Source: CAZSMC01 sp964607755
GTDB lineage: Bacteria > Zhuqueibacterota > Zhuqueibacteria > Residuimicrobiales > Krinioviventaceae
Direction of reading: 5' to 3'
Assembly: GCA_964607755.1 (NCBI GenBank)
Contig: CAZSMC010000017.1
Location: 1 to 64,000 of the forward strand
Length of the DNA stretch: 64,000 nucleotides
Shown: piece after piece, positions 19,901 through 27,239 of the stretch
Position numbering within the stretch: the stretch's first letter is position 1
Layout: each line of letters begins with the position of its first letter
Position numbers and translations under genes: made by a program
The notes under the pieces: model-generated
Seen by the model: the letters and a program-made list of their open reading frames with translations, nothing else
What the model was told of the DNA's origin: nothing
The model's database searches: none

Positions 19901-21220
19901 ACGACCGGAGGTTCTGTTGCCAAACTGGTCAACTGCATTGCGCACATTAAGAGTGAATGGCGTACCCGCTTTTTGCTGATCCACAGTCGCAAAATCAAAA
20001 GAACTAACAGGGCCTGGTACAACCTGAATAGGTGCCCCCTGTTCAGTAATTTCTCCGCTTTTCACTGTTATTGTTTGCGAGCCGGCAGTGCGCAATTCGA
20101 ACAAATCGCCGCTGAACGTGTGTGATGCGCCATCTGCATCGGTAAACCAGTACGGATTTGATGCATTATACACCAGTTGCGCAGCCGGATCGCTGCTTTC
20201 GAAATAAATGGCACCGCCGGAAAAATCTGTCTTTGGATTCATCCAGGCATCAAAAACAGCAACTTCGATGTTACTGGGCGCCAATGTCTCCCCGGCATCC
20301 ACGGAATCCGGAAAACCGGTCATTTCAAACCGTGAGAGATCATTGGGAAGCAGATCAAAAGGTGAGGTAAGTTGAGTCGCTCCGGTCCCCTGAGCCGTAC
20401 CTTTCAGTTGCAGGTCATCTTCTGCTTTATATAATGTCTGCCAGGCCGTGCCAGAGCCGTTGGAAACGTAAACAGGAGTAAGTGAAGGCGTTGCGCCATT
20501 CGGTGCGGCATGATCATTTATCGTTCCGGTAGCAAAATCAATATCCACGACGCCACTAACAAGGTTATTGCTGTCATCTCGGGCATTTGACACTTGTATT
20601 TGAAATGGTTTTCCGGCACGCTGCGGAGGATTTAAAAGTTCTAACTGGAAACTGGCAATATTTCCTGGCTCACGAATTTGAAATGGGGCGGTGGTGCCTG
20701 AATCTATGACGGTCACAGGATCCCAGGATAAGGTTTCCAGAGTCAGTTGGTGTTCACCTGCAACAACGGGATTTCCAACCATGGCAACAGATATTGAAAT
20801 GGAATCGCCAAGAGCTGGTGATTTATCTGCATAATTTCGGTCAAGTACAAGTGTGTCACCGGAGATGCTTTCAATACTCAATCCTCCATCCAATGTTTCC
20901 TGATCATTGGATGATGCCATAACTAATTGTCCCAGGTCGAACTCTGGTGTAAAGATAATACGAAAATATCCTTTGAGCGGAATAGTTCCAGCAGTGGTAA
21001 ATCCAAATGTGTAAACCGTAAATTCCCCGGTCAAATCAGATTGCGGCGTTACCACGAGATCATCCAGCTCATCTGCATTGGCGGTGCCGCACCACAATGC
21101 CAGAAAACTTAAAGTACATATTAAAATTATTCGTCTCAAACCAGACCCACTCGACTTATTGTTGTGATAGTTTCTCGATCGTTCCACGGTATTCCAAAAT
21201 CTCAACTTTTTCGGTTCCAT
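10991..21220 (-). CDS. Giant secreted repeat protein (3409 aa) with FlgD/type IX-like C-terminal domain
   Basis: Predicted surface or secreted giant. A hydrophobic export segment (RRIILICTLSFLALWCGTANA, residues 29-49) precedes a domain (about 50-185) that is homologous to the whole small secreted protein encoded just upstream. Two filamin/invasin-like units follow (KAPNGQSPILHAINVSGG and its sister HAAPNGATPSLTPVYVSNG), up to about residue 600. The bulk is a long array of CARDB-like beta-sandwich repeats of roughly 130-150 residues, recognisable by recurring VTQGQTRPWTINIAVQNNG / VTRGQTSPWYVVAHVSNNG / VSPGSYVEFQVNVQNNG. The last 90 or so residues (FFNYPNPFGRSDKPV ... GVYIAILSTDNGQKSMTKIAV) form a FlgD-like sorting domain. 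The ATG at 21220 overlaps the upstream gene by 65 bases; an in-frame TTG at 21139 with GAGTGGG before it would avoid this and keep the signal peptide. An adhesin, filament or S-layer-like role is inference. Confidence 0.86.
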   Translation of the reverse strand: MEPKKLRFWNTVERSRNYHNNKSSGSGLRRIILICTLSFLALWCGTANADELDDLVVTPQSDLTGEFTVYTFGFTTAGTIPLKGYFRIIFTPEFDLGQLVMASSNDQETLDGGLSIESISGDTLVLDRNYADKSPALGDSISISVAMVGNPVVAGEHQLTLETLSWDPVTVIDSGTTAPFQIREPGNIASFQLELLNPPQRAGKPFQIQVSNARDDSNNLVSGVVDIDFATGTINDHAAPNGATPSLTPVYVSNGSGTAWQTLYKAEDDLQLKGTAQGTGATQLTSPFDLLPNDLSRFEMTGFPDSVDAGETLAPSNIEVAVFDAWMNPKTDFSGGAIYFESSDPAAQLVYNASNPYWFTDADGASHTFSGDLFELRTAGSQTITVKSGEITEQGAPIQVVPGPVSSFDFATVDQQKAGTPFTLNVRNAVDQFGNRTSGRVLITASTGDHKAPNGQSPILHAINVSGGQGSADQTLVKSENVQLIGTEETSGANKTTNSFFVSPSDLHHFDVQGYPQLVTSEAPFPDPIAVTALDEFENEKTDFDGMVTFTSTDDSAALPDPYTFNNKASHSFPGSDFVLKTAGNHTITLASGEVQHTSPSIEVRHEIPVIIRRIQTDVTTVSQGQQNIAVTMQVENTGKSPFTNYQANLKFRSGENNVDADYIAPAQEGVSIPAQQTLTLGFSVNVNASATLGEIDLDGIISGTYEDSLLEQTVAQITDSWTVQRQANIVIDQLDVEDDSVSRNASGIPITLHLQNNLNQNYPANAVIDSVAFSFLNNSFVEISQYFDITRDPANPQIIAGGDSLSLRYYLASHPDTPLGTISVQTSLYYRDANSNKNLQVNTGVLDTFESIQESSISLTEITPLNQPAVTQAQTRPFTVRMGVRNKGNVPVTLSVEKAKTYIKFKKGNSEYISPDDVIWPTELVSGGLTLQPQTTGYLDFVVERIASDVPAGNFIILGRAETTQGYYSTSDLSDVYGGLEVQTPENINLIVLGPSQPKITVNDNSYSWSVHAVLANYGGSDVRLDFQQSQLTFKDASGTPLTGIQVGDPYLHKGDSTLSALETDTLTFPITATNTSSGTATIDAGIQYTVQNTSETKTLQASAVGKEGSVLFQQPGQLDITSVRASQPTLSQGSTIDWYVSVVLENAGEADVQIDVDSQDQTWVKFFQNGIEETGFQVQRPAALASGSTLLAGGQTDSLIFAVQSIPNTTGSFAIKSRVRGVELNRSLALTDETNDAQAGSVTLQQPAALSYQTGSLVPTNVSPGSYVEFQVNVQNNGQADVLLDSRNTTIQLTDGSATFIAQLDPTFTSVLKGGETRTLHFQREYLGNAFTFGTFQPQVSLSGTENGQPVNFQLDLQNDMVNVGAAGEFLVKSLVPSTQNVTQGQTRPWTINIAVQNNGIGTLKFDRLSLTFNYNTDKVSDRFVVDVDENFISGNPYLPPQSTDTLQATVTSVSEQAPAGQILISSTVWMTDSVDVGSEYEATINNAGIIYVQEPAQLAIDKLTVSQPRVTRGQTSPWYVVAHVSNNGGSTLRLNDSVDQTFLTFSSGNANFEVTQPSVFVGSGNSRLSGGEQDSVFFQINRVADNPAIVGETTINAQITAQEINTANMLTVTSQNNSAMVTVQDPAIARIDSLIAFTDSDSFVNADETFYLKALVTNTGTSQADHIKKAVIKFTSNFNPSTFINGDTTSVSQIAPGESKWTEPGLLVKAYQYPDFRDVIHGGLESAIARNTGEQTTVQPSQSREDTTTVVRTQVPGKLRLLNVYADTDTAGAGSWLPWHVYAVVRNSGGGAFRLDQPDSTSLNVLGEDDYLIDPPQLTQDDLRIDAGETDTLIFTVKRTGFVNGPKTVRLTLTANELNAPHKDPIELYEELTIIVTSNSAVQIASTFVDSTQFNVSKDTAHVNINQTFQVRVGVENAGGQDLAKVRVRLLTENSQISGDTEKTISSIAFGKTKEVAFTVVADDIENLTGETITSRITAAKGIDNSNARQLIPKDSTVTVRIHQPARLQIVNTENLAPNPENRVSFGQTFQVAVDVYNAGSESARDVAIQLVASDTTLARVLETPLPVPNPIAGGDTSRVVFNVMAGEQLETVALNSAISSAFGANSGEDATIIDPGDNASTFAIVEQGAVLEITDIIDYVDNINAGDKWQPWSIFVEVSNPGTADLEFIEITEDNITFSVNGQLDDEYEIRPPSGLEHSGNFILPAGQTDTLKYIVSQNGDIAGLAEYTVFLKAYDLNVGKDRLITQMGKDTVFVNSEALIQIIDTEVNSPLHDETGAGLVNRGQEFEIHVKMRTGQLLGVDSVAVELTSEGLSLARPETTIVENIDRDRRATAVFTLTADDSWDISQGEVVEQFYARIISAISANSSLPAQIREPENPEDLTTRLRIQVPARIAFNIRLAMDSLNAVVTGQEFDVIARIRNLGTAQVGYGGLKLTPPAGYLLKQNDQNFSSEPVEKSFSLSDRQDTLDVPFTLRAPSAESGPDSIVAFMTRLPRDLNANDSAYVENRGDTLAIRTAGKQLTIQTLSIFRPDGATDGVLSTGQDITIRAVVEATDNVHNRRAKLSLPILPGDSNYEFKTPQELKVTENNSILEWVLKAPEQRVVEQHDFELSVTGTASDGSNMNPKRTVSINRIVKKADLSVEPLHVSWPQTAMKNSEAFFAAGRTAILRTRVKNTGEAQLAGQGRIRLDLRDSGLTLGDGETLEKVFTDDSNIEWNVTAPQIPKPEAHIIRVQIVTAPNDENTGQQASVTFNTRELTVHTERAGTVQVANMMIKSPTGTVINTVSTQQIFKVTATVNAFNVKDNQVLARLYFSSPAFSISGREKVLEFTDETLETTWEVTAPAEASTGPDSMWIVTHAKDKNSGQDIDVTSNKVMLYTNERTSFSIEPFISAPDSMTSLVSTEQEFSLTARIKHKGAPYLKSDEFDINLTPPVEYELLTSARQSVTGQQLANGIYPTWQLRAPKNRPEDLSRFIFTVENVPADVNTGLEAKVQKDEVTYTIQTVERAKISLDAYLHGQPGVDSSTVRYGNVFIVTAHLYNEGQAGFHGEYNVRLELPPLYSLASTADSLVKSGQTETVTWVVRAPQEFTQVRDTLTIRLLNPPLDDLAKTPALVQDSLAHVHTIVERGTLLVDDFVVQKKTGVMKGETNVPILGLTLWNKDGGDGINSLLEGMLLSIKDKQGKLLSKPGDVFSRIAVVKSDSSQMVLGETSQFGDAGQVFLDFTKNAVDTISGRTPDSLYVMVDIKEKTDILEFIISLDSTSDVRAHDAIYQPLRIADSTGSDKKYLGLASKLAILVERDPDEAFFNYPNPFGRSDKPVTHFLYVLEEQTNFTLDIFTLTGDLVRSWSYTQAEHPGLTSNGMHQAELDWDGTNGMGEPVLNGVYIAILSTDNGQKSMTKIAVVR

Positions 21221-21623
21221 TCATTAAAATAATCTGTAAATCAAAAGAATTTTGCATATCCACAGGATTGACAATTGTCGCCACTTTTAAATCAACAGAC
21301 CGGCCTGCAGGTATGCTTGCGCCCTTTCCGGTTCGTTGGCAGAAAACGGAAGAGTCACTGACATTTACTGTAAATCCCCCATCCATTGCTTCAGAAGCTG
21401 CCATGACAGTCTGATTCAAAGTGAATTGTTTTGGAAAGGATATCTCAATCTGAGACGCTGGCGAAACAGGCGCATCAAAAGTAAGGTGAAACACGTAAGC
21501 AGCCGGTTTAAGAGGCGTAAGCTGGGTAGCCTGTACGGATTCAACCTCGCCGGCATATATTGCAGTAACGCATGTTCCTGTAATTAATACGGTTATAAAA
21601 AGTAAAAAGCCGCGTTTTTTCAT
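21156..21623 (-). CDS. Small secreted protein, stand-alone copy of the giant's N-terminal domain
   Basis: 155 residues with a clear signal peptide (MKKRGFLLFITVLITGTCVTAIYAG). The mature part aligns with residues about 50-185 of the giant protein encoded directly downstream. Shared features in the same order are an 'I-F-P-x-F-x-L-x-Q-x-VMAS' segment (EISFPKQFTLNQTVMAASEA versus RIIFTPEFDLGQLVMASSND), a following 'DGG' turn, a conserved 'A-x-G-x-S/R' strand and an 'IVNPV/MVGNPV' strand. I do not recognise a named family. It is first in the operon and overlaps the giant's annotated start. A role as partner, cap or nucleator of the giant is a guess from the shared domain. Confidence 0.8.
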   Translation of the reverse strand: MKKRGFLLFITVLITGTCVTAIYAGEVESVQATQLTPLKPAAYVFHLTFDAPVSPASQIEISFPKQFTLNQTVMAASEAMDGGFTVNVSDSSVFCQRTGKGASIPAGRSVDLKVATIVNPVDMQNSFDLQIILMNGTEKVEILEYRGTIEKLSQQ

Positions 21624-21789
21624 AATTTTTACAATACCGTTCTTTTTTCACGTATGTTTTCTGTTGTTGCTTGTCGAAATACGCCGTCTAATTTGTTAGT
21701 TAAAATATAGCATCGAATAAATTGCAATATTAATGCCATTGAGATGATAATTAAGGACAAAAAGGAACAATATTACAAGGATGGCACAA

Positions 21790-22917
21790 TCAATTCAGGA
21801 TAGCGCGTAACAGAATTAAAAGCCCTTTGCCGTCATTTTGCATTAATTTCAATTTTTTACTGGCCTTGTCATAGTCAGGATTAATTTCGACTGCCTTGTG
21901 AAATTCGTCAGTTGCTCTGCCAAAAAAATGCCATCCTTTAATGAGATAGGCGATGCCTAAACTGTGACGTAAATCAGCATAATTAGGATTCATATCTAAA
22001 AGCTTTTGCAAGCGCTGGATACAGAATTCGAGGTTTTCATCATCTTTATACAAGTCTCCAAACATAAATTTGATGTAAAACTCGCTATCAAAGATATAAT
22101 TTTTATTCAAACTCTCGGAACCTGCCGCTTGTTCCAAATAACTATAAGCTTTTGCAGCGCCGCCGTTTTCTTTCAGTATCTCGAGGCCCTTGTTAACAGC
22201 CTCAATATCCAGTCCTGGCATTCGCATTGATTTTTTAAAATGAGTTTCCGCTTTCTTGAGGCGCTCAATCGGGGGTGACAGGGAGGTTACCGTCGGCGCA
22301 TAAACGCAGCTATCAACTAAAAGCAAACCAAGAAAGTATTCTGCCCTGGAATAATCCGGATTCAACTCGATAGCCTGTTTCATTTCTTCGATAGCTTTGG
22401 TATAATTTCCCATTTTCCAGTAAGCTTTTCCGAGTGCCAGGTGAACATCAGGATAACCATTGGCATTTTCTGCGACGTGTTGAAAGCACCGGATAGATTC
22501 TTCATAATTTCCGTGATAATAAAATGCTTGTCCAAGATAAAAATCGACATCAGCATTTTTATCTATTTTTTTTGCCATCCTGAAAAATTCTATGGCCTGA
22601 TTATAAAATCCACGTTGTAGAAATAGTTTGCCCAGGTGAATAACCGCCGGCAGATGCTTTCTTGCCCGGACCTTTGGCGCCACTTTGAATAATAGTTCTA
22701 TATCTGATTTGACCAGTTCATGAATCGTGTCAACCTCCTGAGACAAATTTTTATCGGTCTTGACCGGTTCAACATTGTAATAGCGCCGGCTGACAAGGGT
22801 GCCGCCTTCAAAGATTTCCACACTGGCGCGTTCTTCTTCTTCGAGATAGCTGGTTTGCACATGCAGCTTTCTTTTTGCCACTTTGATGTCGCTGTTGTAG
22901 CCGATGTCTTTGCTCAT
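21790..22917 (-). CDS. TPR-repeat protein, function unknown
   Basis: 375 residues with no signal peptide, so probably cytoplasmic. The first 70 or so residues (KLHVQTSYLEEEERASVEIFEGGTLV) form a small beta-rich region. From about residue 90 onward at least five TPR units are visible (FYNQAIEFFRMAKKIDKNAD, YHGNYEESIRCFQHVAE, KMGNYTKAIEEMKQAIELNP, LGIAYLIKGWHFFGRATDEF). It is separated by 167 bases from the secreted-protein operon and by 317 bases from the porin gene, so it probably forms its own unit. The start at 22917 has no strong ribosome-binding site. TPR scaffolding is known; its partners cannot be read from sequence. Confidence 0.75.
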   Translation of the reverse strand: MSKDIGYNSDIKVAKRKLHVQTSYLEEEERASVEIFEGGTLVSRRYYNVEPVKTDKNLSQEVDTIHELVKSDIELLFKVAPKVRARKHLPAVIHLGKLFLQRGFYNQAIEFFRMAKKIDKNADVDFYLGQAFYYHGNYEESIRCFQHVAENANGYPDVHLALGKAYWKMGNYTKAIEEMKQAIELNPDYSRAEYFLGLLLVDSCVYAPTVTSLSPPIERLKKAETHFKKSMRMPGLDIEAVNKGLEILKENGGAAKAYSYLEQAAGSESLNKNYIFDSEFYIKFMFGDLYKDDENLEFCIQRLQKLLDMNPNYADLRHSLGIAYLIKGWHFFGRATDEFHKAVEINPDYDKASKKLKLMQNDGKGLLILLRAILN

Positions 22918-23234
22918 AGCCAGAAAGTTTTCATTCTTGTTTAAAAATCAATTTGAATCAAGACATCATAATTATAAACTTTTATCGTCTTTTTTCAAAT
23001 ATTTTTTTCATTCATTCGATTAACCTGATTTAAAAATAAATATACGAAAAATAATCAATATTCCAATGCTTATGTCAGTCGGCTGAATCGACATGTAATG
23101 AAAGTTCTGTATCGAATGCTCTGTAAATATTCGTCTCTTTTGCAGAGTGGGGGAAGAGGAGATAACAACTCGTGACACGAAAAACATGGGGCAAAGGTAT
23201 TCCCCTGCCAATTTAAATTGACAGGGGCAAGATA
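22918..23234. other. Intergenic region without a gene
   Basis: 317 bases, AT-rich towards the TPR gene. I see no convincing ORF or RNA gene. The end near the porin carries the hairpin listed separately; the other end must hold the promoter of the TPR gene, but no clear consensus stands out. Confidence 0.6.
23200..23228 (-). terminator. Hairpin downstream of the porin gene
   Basis: CCCCTG (23202-23207) and CAGGGG (23222-23227) pair, with extension through the AT-rich inner part. It lies just after the porin stop on the minus strand, in terminator position, but the T-run that follows is poor. Confidence 0.5.
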
Positions 23235-24455
23235 TTAAAAAAAGTAATAAGCGGCCAATAATAATCTCAAATTACCGATATATTCGGCTTCTTCAACGGT
23301 TCGGTCGGAGAGAATGGAACCATAACTTGCAGCCGTGTATTCAACCTCAGCAGCCAGGCGAGTTTTGCCAGAATTCCATAAAATTCGCGGGGAGATGCGA
23401 TAAATCATGTCGATATTTGAACCGCGTTGCCAGGAATCCGAAAGATCATTCGAGGCACCTATATTCTTGGTCACGCCAGCAAACAATCCGAGTCCAATTT
23501 TATCACCGGTCGAAATATCGGTCCAGGCGGAAAACACATTCGTAGGCAGATATGTTTCTTCACCTGTCAGTTGGTCGACTTTTTCAACGCCATAGCCGCC
23601 AAGCATGAGGTGATCGGTGAGGTTTTGGCCGTAAACGCCCTCGAGCTTGCACAGAAATGATGGAAATGTAAACTTTGCAAAACCAATCAGCGACATGCCG
23701 TTAACCGTATTGCTGGTTTTATGCCCATGAGGTGTTTCAAGTCGCGGGGTCAGCGCTTTCCAGTCACCGCCAATACCTAAGAGCATTTTCTCGCCGGTTA
23801 ATTGCAGTTGCAGGTGCATATTCGGGATTGCTGTATTTCTCAAGTAGGATGTGCTTGTCCCTTCTGGACCTGTACTGGCAAAATCCCGTTGCGACATGGC
23901 AGCAGCGATAATATTGATGTTTTTAAGGTGGTAGGTAAAGCGCACCTGTGGATTTCGAGAAGACGGTTGAAAAGGCGCGCCGGTATTAAAAGATACTGTT
24001 CCGGGAAATACAGACGTCACAAACATGGGATGCCAGAATTGGCCAATCATTAAACTTGATTTTTCCCAGTCAAGAGTTAGAAAAGCGTGGCGTAATCTGA
24101 ATCCATTAATATCATTTTCTGTAGTGCCAAAAAACGCTGCTTCTATGCGCCCGCTGGTTTTTGCGCCAAACGCATCCGGACCTGTGATATCACCTTTAAG
24201 CCGAGTCTGTATAGCCAGGATGTGAAGAGTTGATTTTGCATTGATATCATCGCCATTCACATCTTTCATTTTGTTTGTCGGATAAAGTAAATAATGCCCT
24301 TCACGCGCGGCAACGGTTTGACGGGAGTCAAACATGACATCTGTTTTCACAAAACCGGAAAACTTTATGCCAAATCCGGAGCCAGTTTGCTGGGCGGGCA
24401 GAACGTTCAATAAGGAAAATATTAAAAAAACACTGATACTTAATGTGCGTAACAT
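23235..24455 (-). CDS. DcaP-like outer-membrane porin
   Basis: 406 residues. A signal peptide (MLRTLSISVFLIFSLLNVLPAQQ) is followed by alternating amphipathic strands and a C-terminal aromatic end (LLLAAYYFF), typical of an outer-membrane beta-barrel. The N-terminal KFSGFVKTDVMFDSRQ and the ...LTLDWEKSSLMIGQFWHP segment resemble DcaP-like porins, which take up small carboxylates and related solutes. I chose the ATG at 24455 because AGGAG stands 6 bases before it; the ATG at 24476 adds seven residues ahead of the signal peptide without a better site. It lies downstream of the acetate carrier gene, so passage of acetate or other short acids across the outer membrane is a reasonable inference. 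Confidence 0.78.
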   Translation of the reverse strand: MLRTLSISVFLIFSLLNVLPAQQTGSGFGIKFSGFVKTDVMFDSRQTVAAREGHYLLYPTNKMKDVNGDDINAKSTLHILAIQTRLKGDITGPDAFGAKTSGRIEAAFFGTTENDINGFRLRHAFLTLDWEKSSLMIGQFWHPMFVTSVFPGTVSFNTGAPFQPSSRNPQVRFTYHLKNINIIAAAMSQRDFASTGPEGTSTSYLRNTAIPNMHLQLQLTGEKMLLGIGGDWKALTPRLETPHGHKTSNTVNGMSLIGFAKFTFPSFLCKLEGVYGQNLTDHLMLGGYGVEKVDQLTGEETYLPTNVFSAWTDISTGDKIGLGLFAGVTKNIGASNDLSDSWQRGSNIDMIYRISPRILWNSGKTRLAAEVEYTAASYGSILSDRTVEEAEYIGNLRLLLAAYYFF

Positions 24456-24494
24456 ATCAACTCCTGTTTTGTGCAAAATTTATATGTTCACCAA

Positions 24495-24526
24495 ATAAAA
24501 GCGCATCCAAACTCCGGATGCGCTTT
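24495..24526 (-). terminator. Terminator after the acetate carrier gene
   Basis: Perfect 11-bp stem AAAGCGCATCC / GGATGCGCTTT (24498-24508 with 24516-24526) and a 7-base loop, followed on the minus strand by TATTTGG. It separates satP from the porin gene, although partial read-through is possible. Confidence 0.72.
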
Positions 24527-24568
24527 GACTTTTGCTAATACATTGTTACCTGTTTAAACAAAGAAATA

Positions 24569-25162
24569 TTATTTCACCGGACCAATAGGCAGTACAGTTT
24601 TGCCATAAATTTCGTTCAATACCTGAGCCAGTGCCGTATAAACAGCGGAAAGACCGCAAACGATACCTTCCCAGCCGGTGAATCTCAGAAGAGCTTCACT
24701 TCCAGTCGCGTCGGATATAGCGAGCAAAAAGAAAAGCAAGGTAAGTGTAAGAAAGACAACCTGAAGAGCTCTGTTCAGCTTGAGGGTGCCGATGAACATC
24801 ACAAATGTAAAGAGTCCCCACATGATAAAATAGGCAATCATTGCTCCATTAGCTGGAGCTTTTACATTAACAAGTTGATGTTCCGGCAAAATAATCAGAG
24901 CCACAAGCGAAAGCCAGAAAAGTCCATAAGATGTAAATGCCGTTGTACCGAATGTGTTTTTCTTTTTCCATTCCATAATCCCGGCAATAACTTGTGCAAC
25001 ACCGCCGTAAAAAATGCCCATAGCAAGGATCATTGCACCAAGATCAAAAAAACCAGCATTGTGAATATTTAACAGCACAGTGGTCATACCAAATCCCATC
25101 AACCCTAAGGGGGCAGGATTTGCAGTTGTGTCTACTTGTCTCACTACTTGTTCTTCAGCCAC
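24569..25162 (-). CDS. satP: Acetate/succinate permease, GPR1/FUN34/YaaH (SatP) family
   Basis: 197 residues with six predicted membrane segments. The family signature NPAPLGLMGFGMTTVLLN is near the N-terminus, and FTSYGLFWLSL fits the second conserved region. SatP-type carriers move acetate and succinate across the inner membrane with protons. Its start is preceded by AGGAGGAT. The acetyl-CoA synthetase gene is directly upstream and the porin gene downstream, which gives an import-then-activate order. A hairpin between it and acs suggests its expression is tuned separately. Confidence 0.93.
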   Translation of the reverse strand: MAEEQVVRQVDTTANPAPLGLMGFGMTTVLLNIHNAGFFDLGAMILAMGIFYGGVAQVIAGIMEWKKKNTFGTTAFTSYGLFWLSLVALIILPEHQLVNVKAPANGAMIAYFIMWGLFTFVMFIGTLKLNRALQVVFLTLTLLFFLLAISDATGSEALLRFTGWEGIVCGLSAVYTALAQVLNEIYGKTVLPIGPVK

Positions 25163-25201
25163 TTTTATCCTCCTTGTATGTTATGTTAGATTAAGAACAC
25201 A

Positions 25202-25223
25202 GTGCCGGCCGTAATGCCGGCAC
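25202..25223 (-). terminator. GC-rich hairpin between acs and satP
   Basis: Perfect 8-bp stem GTGCCGGC / GCCGGCAC with loop CGTAAT. On the minus strand it follows the acs stop by 19 bases, but only a weak T-rich stretch follows (TGTGTTCTT), so it may attenuate transcription or stabilise mRNA rather than stop it fully. Confidence 0.5.
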
Positions 25224-25241
25224 CTTTATTAGTGGAGAATA

Positions 25242-27239
25242 CTAATTCTTTTTTCGGTCTTGGATGAGTTTTTCGACAACACTGGGGTCTGACAAAGTGG
25301 AGATGTCACCCAGGTTGTCAGTGTTTTGCTCCGCTATCTTGCGTAAAATCCTTCGCATAATTTTTCCAGAACGTGTCTTGGGAAGAGAAGGAGTAAACTG
25401 AATTGCTTCCGGCGTGGCTATCGGGCCGATTTCGGAGCGCACATGTTTGACCAGCTCTTTTTTCAGCTCATCGCTTGGCTCTTCGTCACCGACAAGCGTA
25501 ACATAAGCGTAAAGTGCCTGTCCTTTAACTTCGTGAGGGATTGGCGTTACAGCGGCCTCGGCGACCTTTGCATGGCTGACGAGCGCACTTTCGACTTCTG
25601 CGGTTCCGATTCGGTGACCAGATACATTCACCACATCATCGATGCGGCCCATTAGCCAGTAATCGCCATCATTGTCAACGCGGCAACCGTCACCTGTGAA
25701 ATAAATATCATTATACATGGTGAAATACGTATCGATAAAACGGTCGTGATCGCCCCACATGGTTCGCAGCATGCCGGGCCAGGGTTTACGGATACAGAGT
25801 TTGCCACCTTCGTTGCGCTCGCATTCACTGCCGTCATCCCGGAGGACAACCGGATCGACGCCAAACCAGGGCCGGCTGGCGCTGCCCGGCTTTAAGGTAT
25901 GCGCACCCGGAAGCGGGGTGATCATAAATCCACCGGTTTCTGTCTGCCACCATGTATCAACGATCGGGCACTTTTCATGGCCAATGTTTTTGTAATACCA
26001 CATCCAGGCTTCGGGATTGATAGGTTCGCCGACTGTTCCGAGGATGCGAAGGGTGTCAAGCTTGTACTTTGCCGGCCATTCATCACCCTGGCGCATGAGG
26101 GCACGGATTGCTGTTGGTGCGGTATAAAATACAGTGATACCAAATTTATCACAGATTTGCCAGAAACGCCCGGCATCCGGATAAGTGGGCACCCCTTCAA
26201 ACATCAATGATGTAGCGCCAATTGCAAGCGGACCGTAGACGATGTAACTGTGTCCTGTCACCCAGCCGATATCAGCGGTACACCAGTATAAATCGCCCTC
26301 GTGGATATTAAATGCGTGTTTGAAAGAAATTGATGTATGCAACAAATAGCCGCCGGTCGTATGTACAACGCCCTTGGGTTTACCTGTAGAGCCGGATGTA
26401 TACAGAATGAAAAGAGGGTCTTCTGCATTCATCTCTTCTGCGGGGCAGTCAGCCGATGCTTTTTCCATTTCATCATGGTACCATACATCACGTCCATCCT
26501 GCATATTACATTGATCAGCGTCATCGACTTTTATCACAACCACATTTTCAACAGTTGATGTGTTTTTAAGCGCCTGGTCTGCGATATCTTTCAGATTTAT
26601 ACTTTTTGTTCCGCGGCGGGAAATGTCTGCTGTGATCAGCATTTTGCAGTCAGAATCATTAATTCGATCAGCAATTGCATCAGAGCTGAAACCGCCAAAA
26701 ATAACAGAATGAATTGCACCGATTCTGGCACATGCAAGCATAGCGACGGCAAGTTCGGGAACCATGGGCATATATATGGCAATCCGGTCGCCTTTTTTAA
26801 TACCTTTAGACTTGAGCACATTGGCAAATTTGGAAACCTCCCGGTGCATTTCCTTATATGTTAGCTTTTGTGCATCCTTGTCTTCGTTGCCTTGCCAGAT
26901 AATTGCTGTTTTGTTTTCCGTCGGCGTACCCAGATGGCGGTCCAGGCAGTTGTAAGCGACATTCAACGTGCCATCTTTAAACCAGGTATGTTCAATGACA
27001 CGGCCTTCTGTATCCCAGGTATAATCCAGGCCTTCGGTGGGTTCTTTGAACCAATCCAATGTTTTTGCCTGTTCCAGCCAGAATTCATCACTATTTTCCC
27101 CTACAGATTTTTCCCACATTTCCTTATATTGCTCCATCCTGCTTATATGGGCGTTTTTCTGAATATTTTTGGGGGGTGGAAATGTTCTCGATTCATGCAT
27201 TAGTGATTTCATACCAACATCTTTTTGTTCTTCACTCAT
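25242..27239 (-). CDS. acs: Acetyl-CoA synthetase (AMP-forming)
   Basis: 665 residues, the normal length for Acs. It converts acetate, ATP and CoA to acetyl-CoA in the cytoplasm. The adenylate-forming signature ILYTSGSTGKPKGVVH, the WWQTETGG motif, the hinge-region YFTGDGCRVDNDGDYWLMGR and the catalytic C-terminal PKTRSGKIMRR are all present. The lysine in the last motif is the one controlled by acetylation in well-studied Acs proteins. The start has AAAGGAG 8 bases upstream. An AcuC-type deacetylase and a GNAT domain are encoded upstream, so control by reversible lysine acetylation is likely but not proven. Confidence 0.97.
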   Translation of the reverse strand: MSEEQKDVGMKSLMHESRTFPPPKNIQKNAHISRMEQYKEMWEKSVGENSDEFWLEQAKTLDWFKEPTEGLDYTWDTEGRVIEHTWFKDGTLNVAYNCLDRHLGTPTENKTAIIWQGNEDKDAQKLTYKEMHREVSKFANVLKSKGIKKGDRIAIYMPMVPELAVAMLACARIGAIHSVIFGGFSSDAIADRINDSDCKMLITADISRRGTKSINLKDIADQALKNTSTVENVVVIKVDDADQCNMQDGRDVWYHDEMEKASADCPAEEMNAEDPLFILYTSGSTGKPKGVVHTTGGYLLHTSISFKHAFNIHEGDLYWCTADIGWVTGHSYIVYGPLAIGATSLMFEGVPTYPDAGRFWQICDKFGITVFYTAPTAIRALMRQGDEWPAKYKLDTLRILGTVGEPINPEAWMWYYKNIGHEKCPIVDTWWQTETGGFMITPLPGAHTLKPGSASRPWFGVDPVVLRDDGSECERNEGGKLCIRKPWPGMLRTMWGDHDRFIDTYFTMYNDIYFTGDGCRVDNDGDYWLMGRIDDVVNVSGHRIGTAEVESALVSHAKVAEAAVTPIPHEVKGQALYAYVTLVGDEEPSDELKKELVKHVRSEIGPIATPEAIQFTPSLPKTRSGKIMRRILRKIAEQNTDNLGDISTLSDPSVVEKLIQDRKKN

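Noticed and set aside
23020..23211. 63-codon minus-strand ORF between the porin and TPR genes
   Set aside because: No ribosome-binding site, no family resemblance and ordinary length for chance in an AT-rich gap.
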